A stretch of 64,000 nucleotides of DNA from Penium margaritaceum (Eukaryota; Streptophyta; Zygnematophyceae; Desmidiales; Peniaceae), in contig SZWC01007284.1 in assembly GCA_023375785.1 (NCBI GenBank), positions 4,420 to 68,419 of the forward strand, given 5' to 3'. Positions 22,844 through 33,653 of the stretch are shown one piece after another; positions within the stretch are counted from its first letter, which is position 1; each line of letters opens with the position of its first letter. The position numbers and the translations under genes were made by a program. Under the pieces are notes generated by a model. That model was given only the letters and a program-made list of their open reading frames with translations, was not told the DNA's origin and did not search any database.

Positions 22844-23862
22844 TTAATGTGATGGCTGGAGGTCTGCTTTATCGTTGACGATGGGAGAGGCATCCTCCTC
22901 ATGGTCTGGAGGACCAGATACGTCGGACTCGGAGTGTGATTCCTCCGAGTCATCTTCACCAGCTCCCCTCCCTGTTGTAGTACCGAGTGCATGCCGTTGT
23001 GCTGGTGCTTCATCTCCCTCCTCAAGAAGAGTGAGCCACTCTCCCTCTTTTGGAGCGTTCTTAAGTTTGAGAAGCTCTCCCTTACTCACAATGTTTTTGT
23101 GGAAATCCATGTCTTTGCTGCGGATGACCTCCTTGGCTCCTTGGTCCCACAGTATATAAGCTCTGTGGGCGGTATCATAGCCGATGAAAATACAATTTTG
23201 TGCTCTTTCATCGATATTTCTAGGGATTTCACCCGCCTGGACCTTGGCAAAGCCAGTGCAACCAAACACCTTGAGATCGGAGGCCTCCGGATTCCTACCT
23301 GATCATGGTTCTTGAGGCGTCTTTACATGTTGTATTTGCTTTTTCTTACCTCTCCTTCACAGAGCTGCTACATATGTGAGGTTCATAAGATAGGTAGCCG
23401 TGCATGCTGCTTCAGCCCTAAACCTAGGAGGTTTCTTGGCGTCGAAGAGCATGCACCTTGTCATGTCCAGGAGGGTCTGGTTCATGCTCTTTGCTACGCC
23501 GTTGCTTTGAGGTGAGTAGGGGGTTGTTTTCTGGTGTTCAATACCCTGTGTCTTGAGCCACTTTCTATAGGCTTTGTACTATCCTCTATTGTCCGTCCTA
23601 AATGCCTCCACCTTCTTTCCACCGTGTCGCTTAACCATAGCAACAAAGGCTTGCAGATTCTCCTTCACCTCACTTTTCTTTTGAGAAAGTATATGAAGAC
23701 CTTGCGCCTGTTGCCGTCAATGCATGCAAGGAAATATCTGTTGCCTCTGTTGGATGGTATGTGAAATGGACCATACACATCAGAGTGGATGAGGTCAAGG
23801 GGTGCAAGAAAACACGTACCATTGCGCTTGAATAATTTCTGATGGACTTGCCGTAAAGGCAT
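22844..23862 (-). pseudogene. copia B integrase remnant
   Basis: The first catalytic Asp (DLIHSDVYGPF) and second (FRTDN) are present. At the third position NGVAER is altered so that the catalytic Glu is Lys (NGVAKS). The C-terminal part, KVFGCTGFAKV...FIGYDTAHRAY, is open at 22844-23269. Stops and a frameshift lie between 23270 and 23665. Confidence 0.8.
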
Positions 23863-24404
23863 GGCTCACACAAGATCTCAACCCCCTCTGCCTCATCACC
23901 TAGCTCCATCCCATGTACGAGCTCCGGATTTTCCATGAGCACCAATGTGCGATGAGCCACATGCCCAAAGCGCAAGTACCACAGGTTCTTGGATGATTTG
24001 CATTGGTTAGAATGACAAGCCCTGGTGGTTGTATTTACTTGTAGTTCTGTTGCCAAATCTTCTACTGCCATTGCTTCCGTTGTTCCAACATGCCCTTTGT
24101 CATCAAAATCTATGTCCCTGGTTTCCTCATAATCTCTCTTGGCCAAAGATTAAGGCGTTGATGTTGTCATCTTGGTCTGCAAGACATAGAGTCCATCAAG
24201 CTGAGGAACCTGTACAAAAACCTTCTTGGAAGAGTAGGAGATGTTGATGTCCTTGGTAGGCACAATCAGTGCTTCCTTCTCTGTAAAGAACACTTTCATG
24301 TCATGGTCAGTTATCTTAGAGACGGAGAGAAGGTTGACTGTGAAGGAGGGCAAGTAGACGACTCCCTCTAGCTTGAGGTCAAAGCCCGCACCATTGACAT
24401 TCAT
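23863..24404 (-). pseudogene. copia B protease C-terminal half and GAG-pre-integrase
   Basis: 24150-24404 encodes the LEGVVYLPSFTVNLLSVSK segment that follows the retropepsin site in copia. 23863-24146 gives LWYLRFGHVAHRTLVLM and a CEPCLYGK pair typical of GAG-pre-integrase. A stop at about 24147 separates the two. Confidence 0.8.
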
Positions 24405-24740
24405 TGTGATCAGTTTGTCACCTATCCCCTCAGCTGCCTCAACCTTGCTGATGGCGACTATAATTTTTTTGTTGCATGGAGCAAGAGAGATGAATTCTCT
24501 CTTCTCATAAGTGGTGTGTTCATTTGTGCTCGAGTCAAGACTGTAAGCTCCTGGCTGAGTATCGTCCTCCCTTTGTTGGAAGCACTCTCAACCATCAAGC
24601 TTTTGAGATCCTTTCCACCATTTCCCCCTCGCCATTCATCCTCGTCTCCTCCCTCCTTCTTGGGTGCCCGGCACTCCCTAGCCCAGTGTCCAGCCTTGCC
24701 ACAGTTAGGGCAGTTTCCTTGGCACTTTGGACCCTTTCTC

Positions 24741-24741
24741 N
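24741..24741. other. single-N assembly gap with 222-bp exact flanking duplicate
   Basis: 24519-24740 and 24742-24963 are identical over 222 bp with one N between them. This is the expected result of two contig ends overlapping without being merged, rather than a biological duplication. Confidence 0.85.
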
Positions 24742-25057
24742 TTCATTTGTGCTCGAGTCAAGACTGTAAGCTCCTGGCTGAGTATCGTCCTCCCTTTGTT
24801 GGAAGCACTCTCAACCATCAAGCTTTTGAGATCCTTTCCACCATTTCCCCCTCGCCATTCATCCTCGTCTCCTCCCTCCTTCTTGGGTGCCCGGCACTCC
24901 CTAGCCCAGTGTCCAGCCTTGCCACAGTTAGGGCAGTTTCCTTGGCACTTTGGACCCTTTCTCTAACGAGGTGCCCCTACTTTTTCCGGCATACTCGGGG
25001 CCTCCTCAGAGTTTTGGGGGCATCTGGGCCATTTTCCGCTTTTCGGAAACTGGGCTT

Positions 25058-25085
25058 GCGGTCAAGCTCAACTTTGCTTGACCGC
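25058..25085. repeat. 10-bp-arm hairpin
   Basis: GCGGTCAAGC at 25058-25067 and its reverse complement at 25076-25085 with an 8-base loop, near the right edge of copia B's gag. Confidence 0.7.
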
Positions 25086-25499
25086 GAGGACGCAAAGACG
25101 TGAGGACTTTGAGGTTTGAGTGAGCAAGTACGTGCTCTACAAATCAAGGGCATGTTTGCCTTGCACCTTTGTGTGGCGTTCTGAACATGCCACGCGAGGG
25201 TGGCTTTCCTCCTCTCGACGAGTAGCGTACCAGTTACCCTACCTGCCGAGGGGCTGTTTCGGCGGGGGACCTCCGACACCGGATGCGGTCAACCGCGACA
25301 GCGATACTTCCGGTGGTGTGCACAACAACATGACCGCACTCACCACTGGGAAGAATACGTGGTGACATCCAATGCACGCAGTGGCTCGTTGAAGCACTAT
25401 GTGTCCATCTCACCGAAGCAGAAGATACAAGACAGATCGTCGTTCTGGACGATCGACGGTCATGCACTTCTCGCACTAAGCATTAGGTGTAAGTAAGGC

Positions 25500-25719
25500 A
25501 CCGGGTATAGGTGCAAGCAACTTGTTAAAGCAAGATAGGAGAGCAGTAGGCTAGGGCTAGGGCTAGCCGTTCAGAGAAAATATGTATTCTGTACAGTTCT
25601 CATTGTAGTAAACCTGTGATTTTCCAACTCTGGCTTCCAGAATTCTCCAAGTCTATCTTTCAGCTGCGACTGTACTCTCCATACATAAAGAATTAATCTC
25701 CATAGAGCACACAATCTCA
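25500..25719 (+). mobile_element. probable 3' part of the gypsy C 5' LTR
   Basis: Sequence just upstream of the primer-binding site, ending in CA at 25718-25719. The LTR start could not be found, as no second LTR exists in the window; the left limit given is arbitrary. Confidence 0.45.
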
Positions 25720-25723
25720 AATC

Positions 25724-25742
25724 TGGTATCAGATCCAGAGCC
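25724..25742 (+). other. primer-binding site of gypsy C
   Basis: TGGTATCAGATCCAGAGCC resembles the complement of the 3' end of initiator-Met tRNA, the usual primer for plant LTR elements. It lies 5 bases after the inferred LTR end. Confidence 0.7.
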
Positions 25743-26053
25743 ACGCGTTGGACAAAAGCGCTGCCAGAGCTCAGTTGACCTCAAGGAATCGAAGGCACGG
25801 AGTACGCCGGAAAATGTTGAGGCTGAACGAGAGGGAGATAGCTGGACCACACTTCAAAGCCAACGCACGAGCCAACCTCTATTTTTTTTTCTATATTTCC
25901 AGAGCATTCACACGGCCTTCCGTGCGCGTGCGGGAGACAACGGATGACTCCTACCCACTTCAAAGACGTCAGATTTTCATCGAGGACTTCTAAATTGCTG
26001 CCAAAATCTTTTGATTTCTGGGGATCTCCAACGCCCAAAAATCATCCAGAGCC

Positions 26054-26975
26054 ATGGAGCAGGCCCTGCAACAGATTGTACAACAGTTGGGAGCACTGAA
26101 GCTGGAGAATGAGCGGCTCAATCGGCAGATGGCTGACCTACAGGATGGGACTCACGCTGGACAGGTTCAGGCGGCCCGGTCAAGGATTCCGCCAAGACCA
26201 AAGCCAAAGGCTCCGGAACCGTTCAACCCCTCAGTCAAGGGTGTGAGCGTTCGGACCTGGTTGTTTGCGATGAACATCTACTTTGGGGCTCTGGGTCACC
26301 CTCCAGAGGAAGATGCTGTACGTGTGTCATTTGCGATGATACTGCTATACGGAGTAGAATTGGAGTGGTGGACGTAGCTGAATATGTTGGCCACTCGAGA
26401 TGGAGGTGGGAACGCAACAGTACGAGATGTCGTGTTGTGGAAACGAGGCACGGCACAAGCTGAAGCGTGTGTGCCGACGACATGGGAGCAGTTTGAGCTA
26501 GCCATGAGAGATCGGTTCGATATCGTGAACGCCTTCATGGTTGCACACAACAAGCTCAAGCAGCTAAATAAAATAGGCTCGGTACAGGAGTACACACACC
26601 GTTTCTTGGAGTTGTGCTCAAAGATTGACGACATCAGCAAGCCGGAGATGGCAGACAAGTACCATGACGGCTTGAAGGCGGAAATTCAGCGCACGTTGGC
26701 ATTAAGTCTAATAACAGAATTCCAGGCGATGGTGGCCATTGCTGAGGGCGTTGATGTGCTACGCTACCATCGAGGGGGTTTTGTTGTCCAGCATCGAGCA
26801 TAGCACCAATAAGCCGATCCTATGGATATTGACGCAGTACAAGGAGGCCAGCAGCAGAGCAAATTGTGTGGAGGGAAATATTAGACCTATGGGAAGCTTG
26901 GGCACCACAAGAAAGACTACAAGAAGAAGCAGCAGAGAAGCGGCAACTAGCAGTGAGTGGCGGACGGCCAACTGA
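26054..26975 (+). pseudogene. gypsy C gag
   Basis: Starts MEQALQQIVQQLGAL (coiled-coil-like, residues 1-30). The capsid-like region follows, with a WEQFELAMRDRF and VQEYTHRFLEL core typical of retrotransposon gag. One TAG splits it at 26375-26377 where Gln is likely. The zinc knuckle at about 26877-26918 keeps Gly, His and Lys spacing, but all three cysteines read as tyrosine. Confidence 0.82.
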
Positions 26976-27039
26976 TAAGAAAGCTTTGTCCTCATCAGAA
27001 AAAACCAGCCCCAAAATTCCTTTGACAACTGGAGAGTTG

Positions 27040-27678
27040 CTGAGTGTATTGCTGCAGAGCGAAGGAAGTGGGAGTGTTCCAGGGATCCTCCTAAAAGACA
27101 AAATTTCATCGGCTGGGTCTGCGGATGGCGAGGGGCGCCAGACTCGCCGACAGATTAAAGCATTGCTGGATTGCGGCACATCGCACTCTTTTTTCAGCAA
27201 TGAGCTTGTGGAAAGGCTGGGGCTTGCACGGCTGCATGGGAAGCCAATGAAGGCCAAGTTGGTGCAAGGGGAGCTAGAATGGAAAATGCCTCTGAAGCCT
27301 TTGTGGNTCCTAAAAGACAAAATTTCATCGGCTGGGTCTGCGGATGGCGAGGGGCGCCAGACTCGCCGACAGATTAAAGCATTGCTGGATTGCGGCACAT
27401 CGCACTCTTTTTTCAGCAATGAGCTTGTGGAAAGGCTGGGGCTTGCACGGCTGCATGGGAAGCCAATGAAGGCCAAGTTGGTGCAAGGGGAGCTAGAATG
27501 GAAAATGCCTCTGAAGCCTTTGTGGGTCCGTCTAGGCAAGCTGTCGTGCAAGGTAACCTTTCCCACGTGCCCGATGGATGATTACGATACCATTTCTGGG
27601 CGTGAGTGGCTGCACTGGTGGAATCCCGCTGTGGATTGGATGCGCAGCCATGTGAAAGTTCAGAAATACGGAGAGTAA
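27040..27678 (+). pseudogene. gypsy C retropepsin-like protease
   Basis: Active site LLDCGTSHSFF (an Asp-x-Gly-type site, like DSGATHSF in intact gypsy elements), then the ISGREWLHWWNP segment that usually closes the domain. The open frame contains an X because 27089-27306 is duplicated around the N at 27307. With the duplicate removed the domain is of normal size. Confidence 0.82.
27307..27307. other. single-N assembly gap with 218-bp exact flanking duplicate
   Basis: 27089-27306 and 27308-27525 are identical over 218 bp, separated by one N. The pattern is the same as at 24741, so it is most likely an unmerged overlap of contig ends. Confidence 0.85.
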
Positions 27679-27889
27679 ATCGTTTTGCCGTTACGGGCTG
27701 AGGAGAAGGACTCCAAGGCAGGCAAGGTACCGTAGTTCAGTTATGTGTCGCTGAAGCGCTGTCAGCGCAAGGGGGATCAAGTATACCTCGTGTGGGTGCG
27801 GTAGAAGAAAGCAGCTAAAGAGATGAAATTATTGGCAACAGAGGTAACGCAACAAGAAGAAGAGCAGCAGAAAGCACCAGCAGCAGAGC

Positions 27890-28670
27890 TGTCAGAAGGT
27901 ATTAAGGGAGTGTTGGACAGCTACAATGACATGTTTCCTGCTGAGCTACCACAGGGTTTACCACCGAAGTAGGACATCGACCATAAAATGGAGCTGGTTC
28001 TTGAAGCAACTCCAATGGTACGTGCTGCATGTCGCATGAGCGACGATGAGCTCGGTGACCTAAAGAAGTAGCTAGAGTTGACGGAGTAGGGGTTCATCAG
28101 GCTGTCGGTGTCACCCTACGCTACACGGATCCTCTTCGTAAGAAAGAAGACAGGGGAGCTGTGGATGTATGTAGACTATCGTGCACTGAACACCATAAAA
28201 ATCAAGAACCTGTACCCGATGCCAAGGGTCAAGGAGCTGTTTGACCAGCTGAGAGGAGCGCAATACTTTAGCTAGATTGACTTACGCTTGGGGAACCATC
28301 AGATTCAGATTGTGGAGTAAGATGTGGAGAAGACGGTATTTCGGATACGGTACAACCATTTTGAGTACCTCGTAATACTGTTTAGATTTACCAATTCTCC
28401 TAAAACGTTCATGAGTCTCATGAATAGGATCTTCCACCCTCACTTGGACCTGTTCGTGGTGGTGTTCCTCGATGACATCCTCATCTACTCCCGAACTCTA
28501 GAAGAGTATCAGAAACATCTTCAGGAGGTGTTGAATATTCTTTGGAGAGAGAAGTTGTTTGCAAAGCTCTCCAAGTGCGAGTTTTAGAAGAGGGAGGTGG
28601 AGTTCCTTGGGCACATCGCGAGCGGCAAAGGTCTTCGCATGGATCCAAAGAAGATGGAAGTAGTGAAGCA
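27890..28670 (+). pseudogene. gypsy C reverse transcriptase
   Basis: Ty3-type RT: IDHKMELV, YATRILFVRKKTGEL, VDYRALNTIKIKNLYP, then FLDDILIYS with the catalytic Asp pair intact (28465-28476), and KCEF...EVEFLGH. At least six in-frame stops, several TAG where Gln is expected in the family. The coding sequence jumps from MDPKKMEVVKQ directly towards RNase H, so the connection region is deleted. Confidence 0.88.
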
Positions 28671-29080
28671 GTGATGGACGCAAGTGACTATACCATTGGT
28701 ACGGTACTGATGTAGGATCACGGAAAGGGGCCACAGCAGATTGCATATGCGTGTTGCAAGCTGCGAGGTGCGGAGCTGAAGTCTTCAATCCATGAGAAAG
28801 ATATGTTGGCTGTGATCCATGCTTTCAAGTACTGGAGGTGTTACCTTGAGTCGCGACGCTACGTGGTCTTCACAGATCATTACTTCTTGAAGTACTTGAA
28901 GATGCAGCTGAACCTCAGTTTCTGGCAGATGCATTGGATGGATTTTTTGGAAGGAAGTTTTGACTATGAGATCTAGTACAAGCCTGGGGAGGTAAATCTG
29001 GCAGGTCCTCTATCGAGGAGGCCAGACTTGAGGTTCAACGCCATCTCAGTGCTGATGGGATCTCCAGTCACACATAGCCT
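28671..29080 (+). pseudogene. gypsy C RNase H
   Basis: MDASDYTIGTVLM, then IHEKDMLAVIHAFKYWR, FTDHYFLKYL and a closing PLSRRPDLR are standard Ty3 RNase H landmarks. TAG codons interrupt it after VLM (Gln expected) and in YEI*YKPG. Integrase, which should follow, is absent. Confidence 0.85.
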
Positions 29081-29145
29081 GTTCAAACACGGCTAAGGCA
29101 TAGACAAGGAGTTTACGGGTAGTGCACTGAAAGACGCCATGTCTA

Positions 29146-29930
29146 CAACAGCTCACAGAGTATCTAAGGAGCAGCTTCCAGATGTCGGACATCAAGGAGC
29201 TGTAGTTCTACCTCGGGATGAGCATCATGCGGAACCAGAGGATGCACACGCTTGAGCTGGGGTAGGAACTTTTGTGGTCGGGGTGCTAAAGTGGTACAAC
29301 ATGGAGGAATACAAACCAATCAGTAGTGTTGTCTTCTAGACCTGTGAAGTGAGTGCGGCGATGGGGCTACAAACAAAAGAAATTTGGGAGGACATGGAAA
29401 AGGTGCCCTACCAATCCGTGGTGGGCAGCCTCATGTACGCCATGGTGGCGGCTCGACCAGACCTGGCCTACGTGGTGGGCCAAGTGGGAACGTATGTGGT
29501 TGATCCATGGCCGCTACACTGATAGGCGGTCAAGCGCATCCTCCGGTACCTACAGGCGACACGACATGTGCACCTAAGGTTCGATGGCAAGGGGCGGTTG
29601 AACCCCTTGCACCTCATCTGCTATATGGATGCAAACTATGCAAGCGATGTGGAAAATAAAGAGTCCACATCCGACTATGTTTTCTTCCTCACTGGTGCAG
29701 CGGTCTTGTGGTGTAGTAGGAAGCAAGACCCCGTTGCCACCTCCACAGTGGAAGTGGAGTATAGTGCTGTGGCCGAGGCAGTCAAGGAGGTCGTGTGGCT
29801 CTGCAGGCTGCTGGTGGGACTGGACGTGCCGTAAGTAGATCCTAAAGTGGTGCAAAAGGACAACACTGGCTCCATCTCACTGACCAACAACCCGCCGCAA
29901 CAGAGGTATGGTTAATCGAGGCCATTTCAT
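29146..29930 (+). pseudogene. copia RT/RNase H fragment of the E/G family, fused to gypsy C
   Basis: Starts mid-RT (QMSDIKEL, then a stop) and continues as VPYQSVVGSLMYAMVAARPDL, a KRILRYLQATRHVHLRF segment, DANYASDVENKESTSDY and VEYSAVAEAVKEVVWL. It ends in DNTGSISLTNN before the usual C-terminus. It closely parallels 38800-39456 and 49980-50630. Frameshifts near 29270-29350 and stops at about 29520 and 29832 break it. It has no LTR of its own. Confidence 0.85.
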
Positions 29931-30029
29931 ACACTGCTTTTTTGGTGTGTGCCTTGAGTGTGCTCTCATCAAAGGGAGTTCTTAGCACCCGTCCCTACAC
30001 TCCTTCTTATCTGTGTAAGAGGAGTGTAC

Positions 30030-30530
30030 TTTTGTCTTATGTGGCCAAAAACTTCTCTTCCTAGGAGGGACCTTAGTGCGTGGGGCTAGTGTGTGTGACT
30101 AGTGCGCTTGGTCGCCATACAAACGCACACTAATAGTGCGCTGAGTGCACATTTTTGTCTTATGTGTCCTAGCATGTCTTGCATTTTGTCAAATATGGCC
30201 AAACGTTCTCTTCTTAGGAGGGATGTCAGTGCGTGGGCTTAGTGTATGTGGGAAGTGCGCTCTGTCACCATACAAAAATACACTAAGAGCGCACTCAGTG
30301 TGCTTATCTGTCTCATGTGTCCAATCACACTTTTCCTTTTGTCTTATACGGCCAAAACCATCTCTTCTTAGGAAGGACATCAGTGCATGGGTCTAGTGTA
30401 TGTGCTAAGTCCGCTCTGTCACCATACAACAGTACACTGAGAGCACCCTCAGTGTGCTAATTTGTCTCATGTGTCCCAGTCTCCATTGAATTTTGTCCTA
30501 TGTTGCTCCAATTTCTCTTCATATTGCTGT
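30030..30530 (+). repeat. 153-154-bp tandem repeat, three copies plus partial
   Basis: TTTTGTC-started units begin at 30030, 30184, 30337 and (partial) 30491. Each contains a GGCCAAAAC.TCTCTTC block, an AGGAGGGA block, and an inverted pair of AGTGCGCTC and GAGCGCACT type around a short spacer. Confidence 0.8.
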
Positions 30531-32010
30531 GATGTAGGTTTTTTTCGTGGAAATGGTCAGGTAAAGTTTTATCTCCATTCTTGTTTAATACATTATGTGT
30601 TTATATGTATGTTTAGAGCCCATCCAAGTGTGGTTTAAACATTTTCATGAACCAAAACAGAATTATTTATTACGAGTTAAAATTTAAACTTATTTCATTT
30701 TGAACTTTTTTTTCTACGGATTTTGTAGCTTCTTAAAGGTAGACTTCACTGGTGGACGTAGATATGTCCGACCTATCTTTCCGTGTTATATCTGGATTGA
30801 ATTTCTCACTTATACTACCCAACTCACTGCTCGCTTCCCAGTTTGTGTGCTTGCCCCTTGGGCCTCACCTAATCGCTTCGCAAAGCATTTTGCATCGAAC
30901 TTAACAGCCGGCTATTCGACGACGACCGTTCACGTTGAAACTTCAGTGATGACATTGACCTGGCTGACGTTGAACGTATCTTTCTCTTTTCATCGCTCTA
31001 GCCGTCGCAAGGTTCTCTATAGAAGCCCCCCAGTGTACGGGGGTAGTGCATGTGACGAGTGCACTCGAAATGAGTGGTGAAGTGCACTTATCACGCACTG
31101 AGTGTGTGGCCACCTCTAGAATCCAAACACTTTCGTTTGCAAACCAAACACTACTCAAGGGGTCGCAAACTGACTCTCCAGAGACCTACCATTAGTGCAA
31201 TAAAAAGGTTCCTATGGATATCACAAACCGCTAACGTTTGCGAAATATCAGACCAAGCAAAAATCCTCGAACCACCATGACGACTAGGTACAGGCTCGGA
31301 CAACTCACAGGGTCGTCCGCCGCCCAGGCTATTCATTGTGAAGGTCCGTTTAATGTTGGAAAGACAAGATCAACCGGGTATTTTCCGTGAAGATAAAAAC
31401 AGTTCTGCTCTACTTGCCCATCGGCTTCTTAGTATTTCAAGGGATTTAAGAAAAATCGTTGATGCGAGAAGGTCTTATAAACTGTCGGAGAGGGCTGGCG
31501 GAACTGTTCAGGAACGACATGTGTCAACCCGTTTTGGAAACAAATGTGTTCTTTTAAATGGATGTAATACGTTTTTCCCTTTGTGACGATAGACAGTTTG
31601 TATGAAGTCAAAATCGATGATAATTCCTCTCTTCACGATAAAAGAGTTTTGGAAGTCGACAACTCACCTTCGAGCTTGAAACATGGATTATCTGATTTCT
31701 CTAATCCATTGCATCACTTACAGAGCTCACACAAACAAAAGGCATTCAAAGTCTTGGAAAAAACCTTTGAAATTCTCTTCTCGTCCGTTGGAAGTTGACC
31801 ACGTGTGAGAAAAACAAAACTCAAAGGTCTTTCATGATGTTTCGACTTTCAAACCATGAGACTTTGTAACGGAACTAGCGTCGCGAACCATTCGGAACCT
31901 GGGGGCCAGAGATCGCACACTTAGTGTGTGATAAGTGCACTTCCTCACTCCCTATAAACACACTCGTCCACATACACTAGGCCTCGCACTAGGGGGGTCC
32001 TAGCAGAAAA
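30061..32010. mobile_element. candidate non-autonomous element with inverted end repeats
   Basis: The reverse complement of about 31890-32010 matches the left repeat unit: TAGTGCG, GCCTAGTGTATGTG and AAGTGCACTTATCACRCAC blocks in the same order. A further forward copy lies at 31020-31110. No coding sequence is recognised between. It could be a DNA-transposon derivative or a rearranged satellite; the termini and any target duplication are not fixed. Confidence 0.4.
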
Positions 32011-32337
32011 CATATGACGCGACCACAGGTAACCATGGGCAAAATGAAACAAGAGCTTCTCCAACTGACGGCCGGCATCTTCGGTGACAAAACGATCAAG
32101 AGAAAATCTCTAGATCAGTCCGAAGATATGCTTTCAGTCCAAGCAGGCAAATGAATCTCGACAAACCAGGCACCACATCTTTAATACAAAAGTAACACAA
32201 TGGCAATGCAGTCTGTTCTTGGTCATATGGCTTTCTCACAAAGAAAATTTTCACAAAAACAAATCGATGTAAGTAGACCAAATATGAAGCAAACACAGAT
32301 TTTTTTTGGAATTTTCTATATGAATTTTAAGGTTATT

Positions 32338-32338
<1 letters not shown>

Positions 32339-32422
<84 letters not shown>

Positions 32423-32476
32423 GAGAGGAGAGAGATGGGGAGGGGGGGAGGGAGGGAGGGAGAGAGAGAGAGAGGA

Positions 32477-32515
<39 letters not shown>

Positions 32516-32569
32516 GAGAGGAGAGAGATGGGGAGGGGGGGAGGGAGGGAGGGAGAGAGAGAGAGAGGA

Positions 32570-32608
<39 letters not shown>

Positions 32609-32662
32609 GAGAGGAGAGAGATGGGGAGGGGGGGAGGGAGGGAGGGAGAGAGAGAGAGAGGA

Positions 32663-32701
<39 letters not shown>

Positions 32702-32755
32702 GAGAGGAGAGAGATGGGGAGGGGGGGAGGGAGGGAGGGAGAGAGAGAGAGAGGA

Positions 32756-32794
<39 letters not shown>

Positions 32795-32848
32795 GAGAGG
32801 AGAGAGATGGGGAGGGGGGGAGGGAGGGAGGGAGAGAGAGAGAGAGGA

Positions 32849-32887
<39 letters not shown>

Positions 32888-32941
32888 GAGAGGAGAGAGA
32901 TGGGGAGGGGGGGAGGGAGGGAGGGAGAGAGAGAGAGAGGA

Positions 32942-32980
<39 letters not shown>

Positions 32981-33034
32981 GAGAGGAGAGAGATGGGGAG
33001 GGGGGGAGGGAGGGAGGGAGAGAGAGAGAGAGGA

Positions 33035-33073
<39 letters not shown>

Positions 33074-33127
33074 GAGAGGAGAGAGATGGGGAGGGGGGGA
33101 GGGAGGGAGGGAGAGAGAGAGAGAGGA

Positions 33128-33166
<39 letters not shown>

Positions 33167-33220
33167 GAGAGGAGAGAGATGGGGAGGGGGGGAGGGAGGG
33201 AGGGAGAGAGAGAGAGAGGA

Positions 33221-33259
<39 letters not shown>

Positions 33260-33313
33260 GAGAGGAGAGAGATGGGGAGGGGGGGAGGGAGGGAGGGAGA
33301 GAGAGAGAGAGGA

Positions 33314-33352
<39 letters not shown>

Positions 33353-33406
33353 GAGAGGAGAGAGATGGGGAGGGGGGGAGGGAGGGAGGGAGAGAGAGAG
33401 AGAGGA

Positions 33407-33445
<39 letters not shown>

Positions 33446-33499
33446 GAGAGGAGAGAGATGGGGAGGGGGGGAGGGAGGGAGGGAGAGAGAGAGAGAGGA

Positions 33500-33538
<39 letters not shown>

Positions 33539-33622
33539 GAGAGGAGAGAGATGGGGAGGGGGGGAGGGAGGGAGGGAGAGAGAGAGAGAGGAAGAGAGAG
33601 AGAGATAGAGAGAGAGAAAGAT

Positions 33623-33653
<31 letters not shown>

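Larger units (their letters stand above)
20473..25090 (-). mobile_element. copia B: decayed Ty1/copia retrotransposon with one LTR
   Basis: Minus-strand element with, from right to left, gag zinc knuckle, protease, integrase, RT, RNase H, polypurine tract and 3' LTR. No 5' LTR resembling 20473-21118 occurs to its right, so it is 5'-truncated. It contains a single-N assembly gap at 24741 with duplicated flanks. Its LTR abuts copia A's gag, suggesting insertion into A. Confidence 0.82.
24405..25090 (-). pseudogene. copia B gag zinc knuckle and protease active-site region
   Basis: The minus strand encodes CPNCGKAGHWAREC, an intact CCHC knuckle, then an Asp-Ser-containing site (Asp codon 24534-24536) where the usual DSGA reads DSST. 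The knuckle appears twice only because 24519-24740 is duplicated across the N at 24741. Upstream gag is cut off near 25090. Confidence 0.75.
25500..29145 (+). mobile_element. gypsy C: decayed Ty3/gypsy retrotransposon, 3' end lost
   Basis: The order LTR end, primer-binding site, gag, protease, RT, RNase H is gypsy-type. The RT and RNase H sequences are clearly Ty3-like. Integrase and the 3' LTR are missing because the element is joined to a copia fragment at about 29146. It contains a single-N assembly gap at 27307. Confidence 0.85.

Noticed and set aside
24519-24963. Gag with two consecutive zinc knuckles
   Set aside because: The second knuckle is an exact 222-bp copy across a single N, so it is an assembly duplicate rather than a two-knuckle gag.
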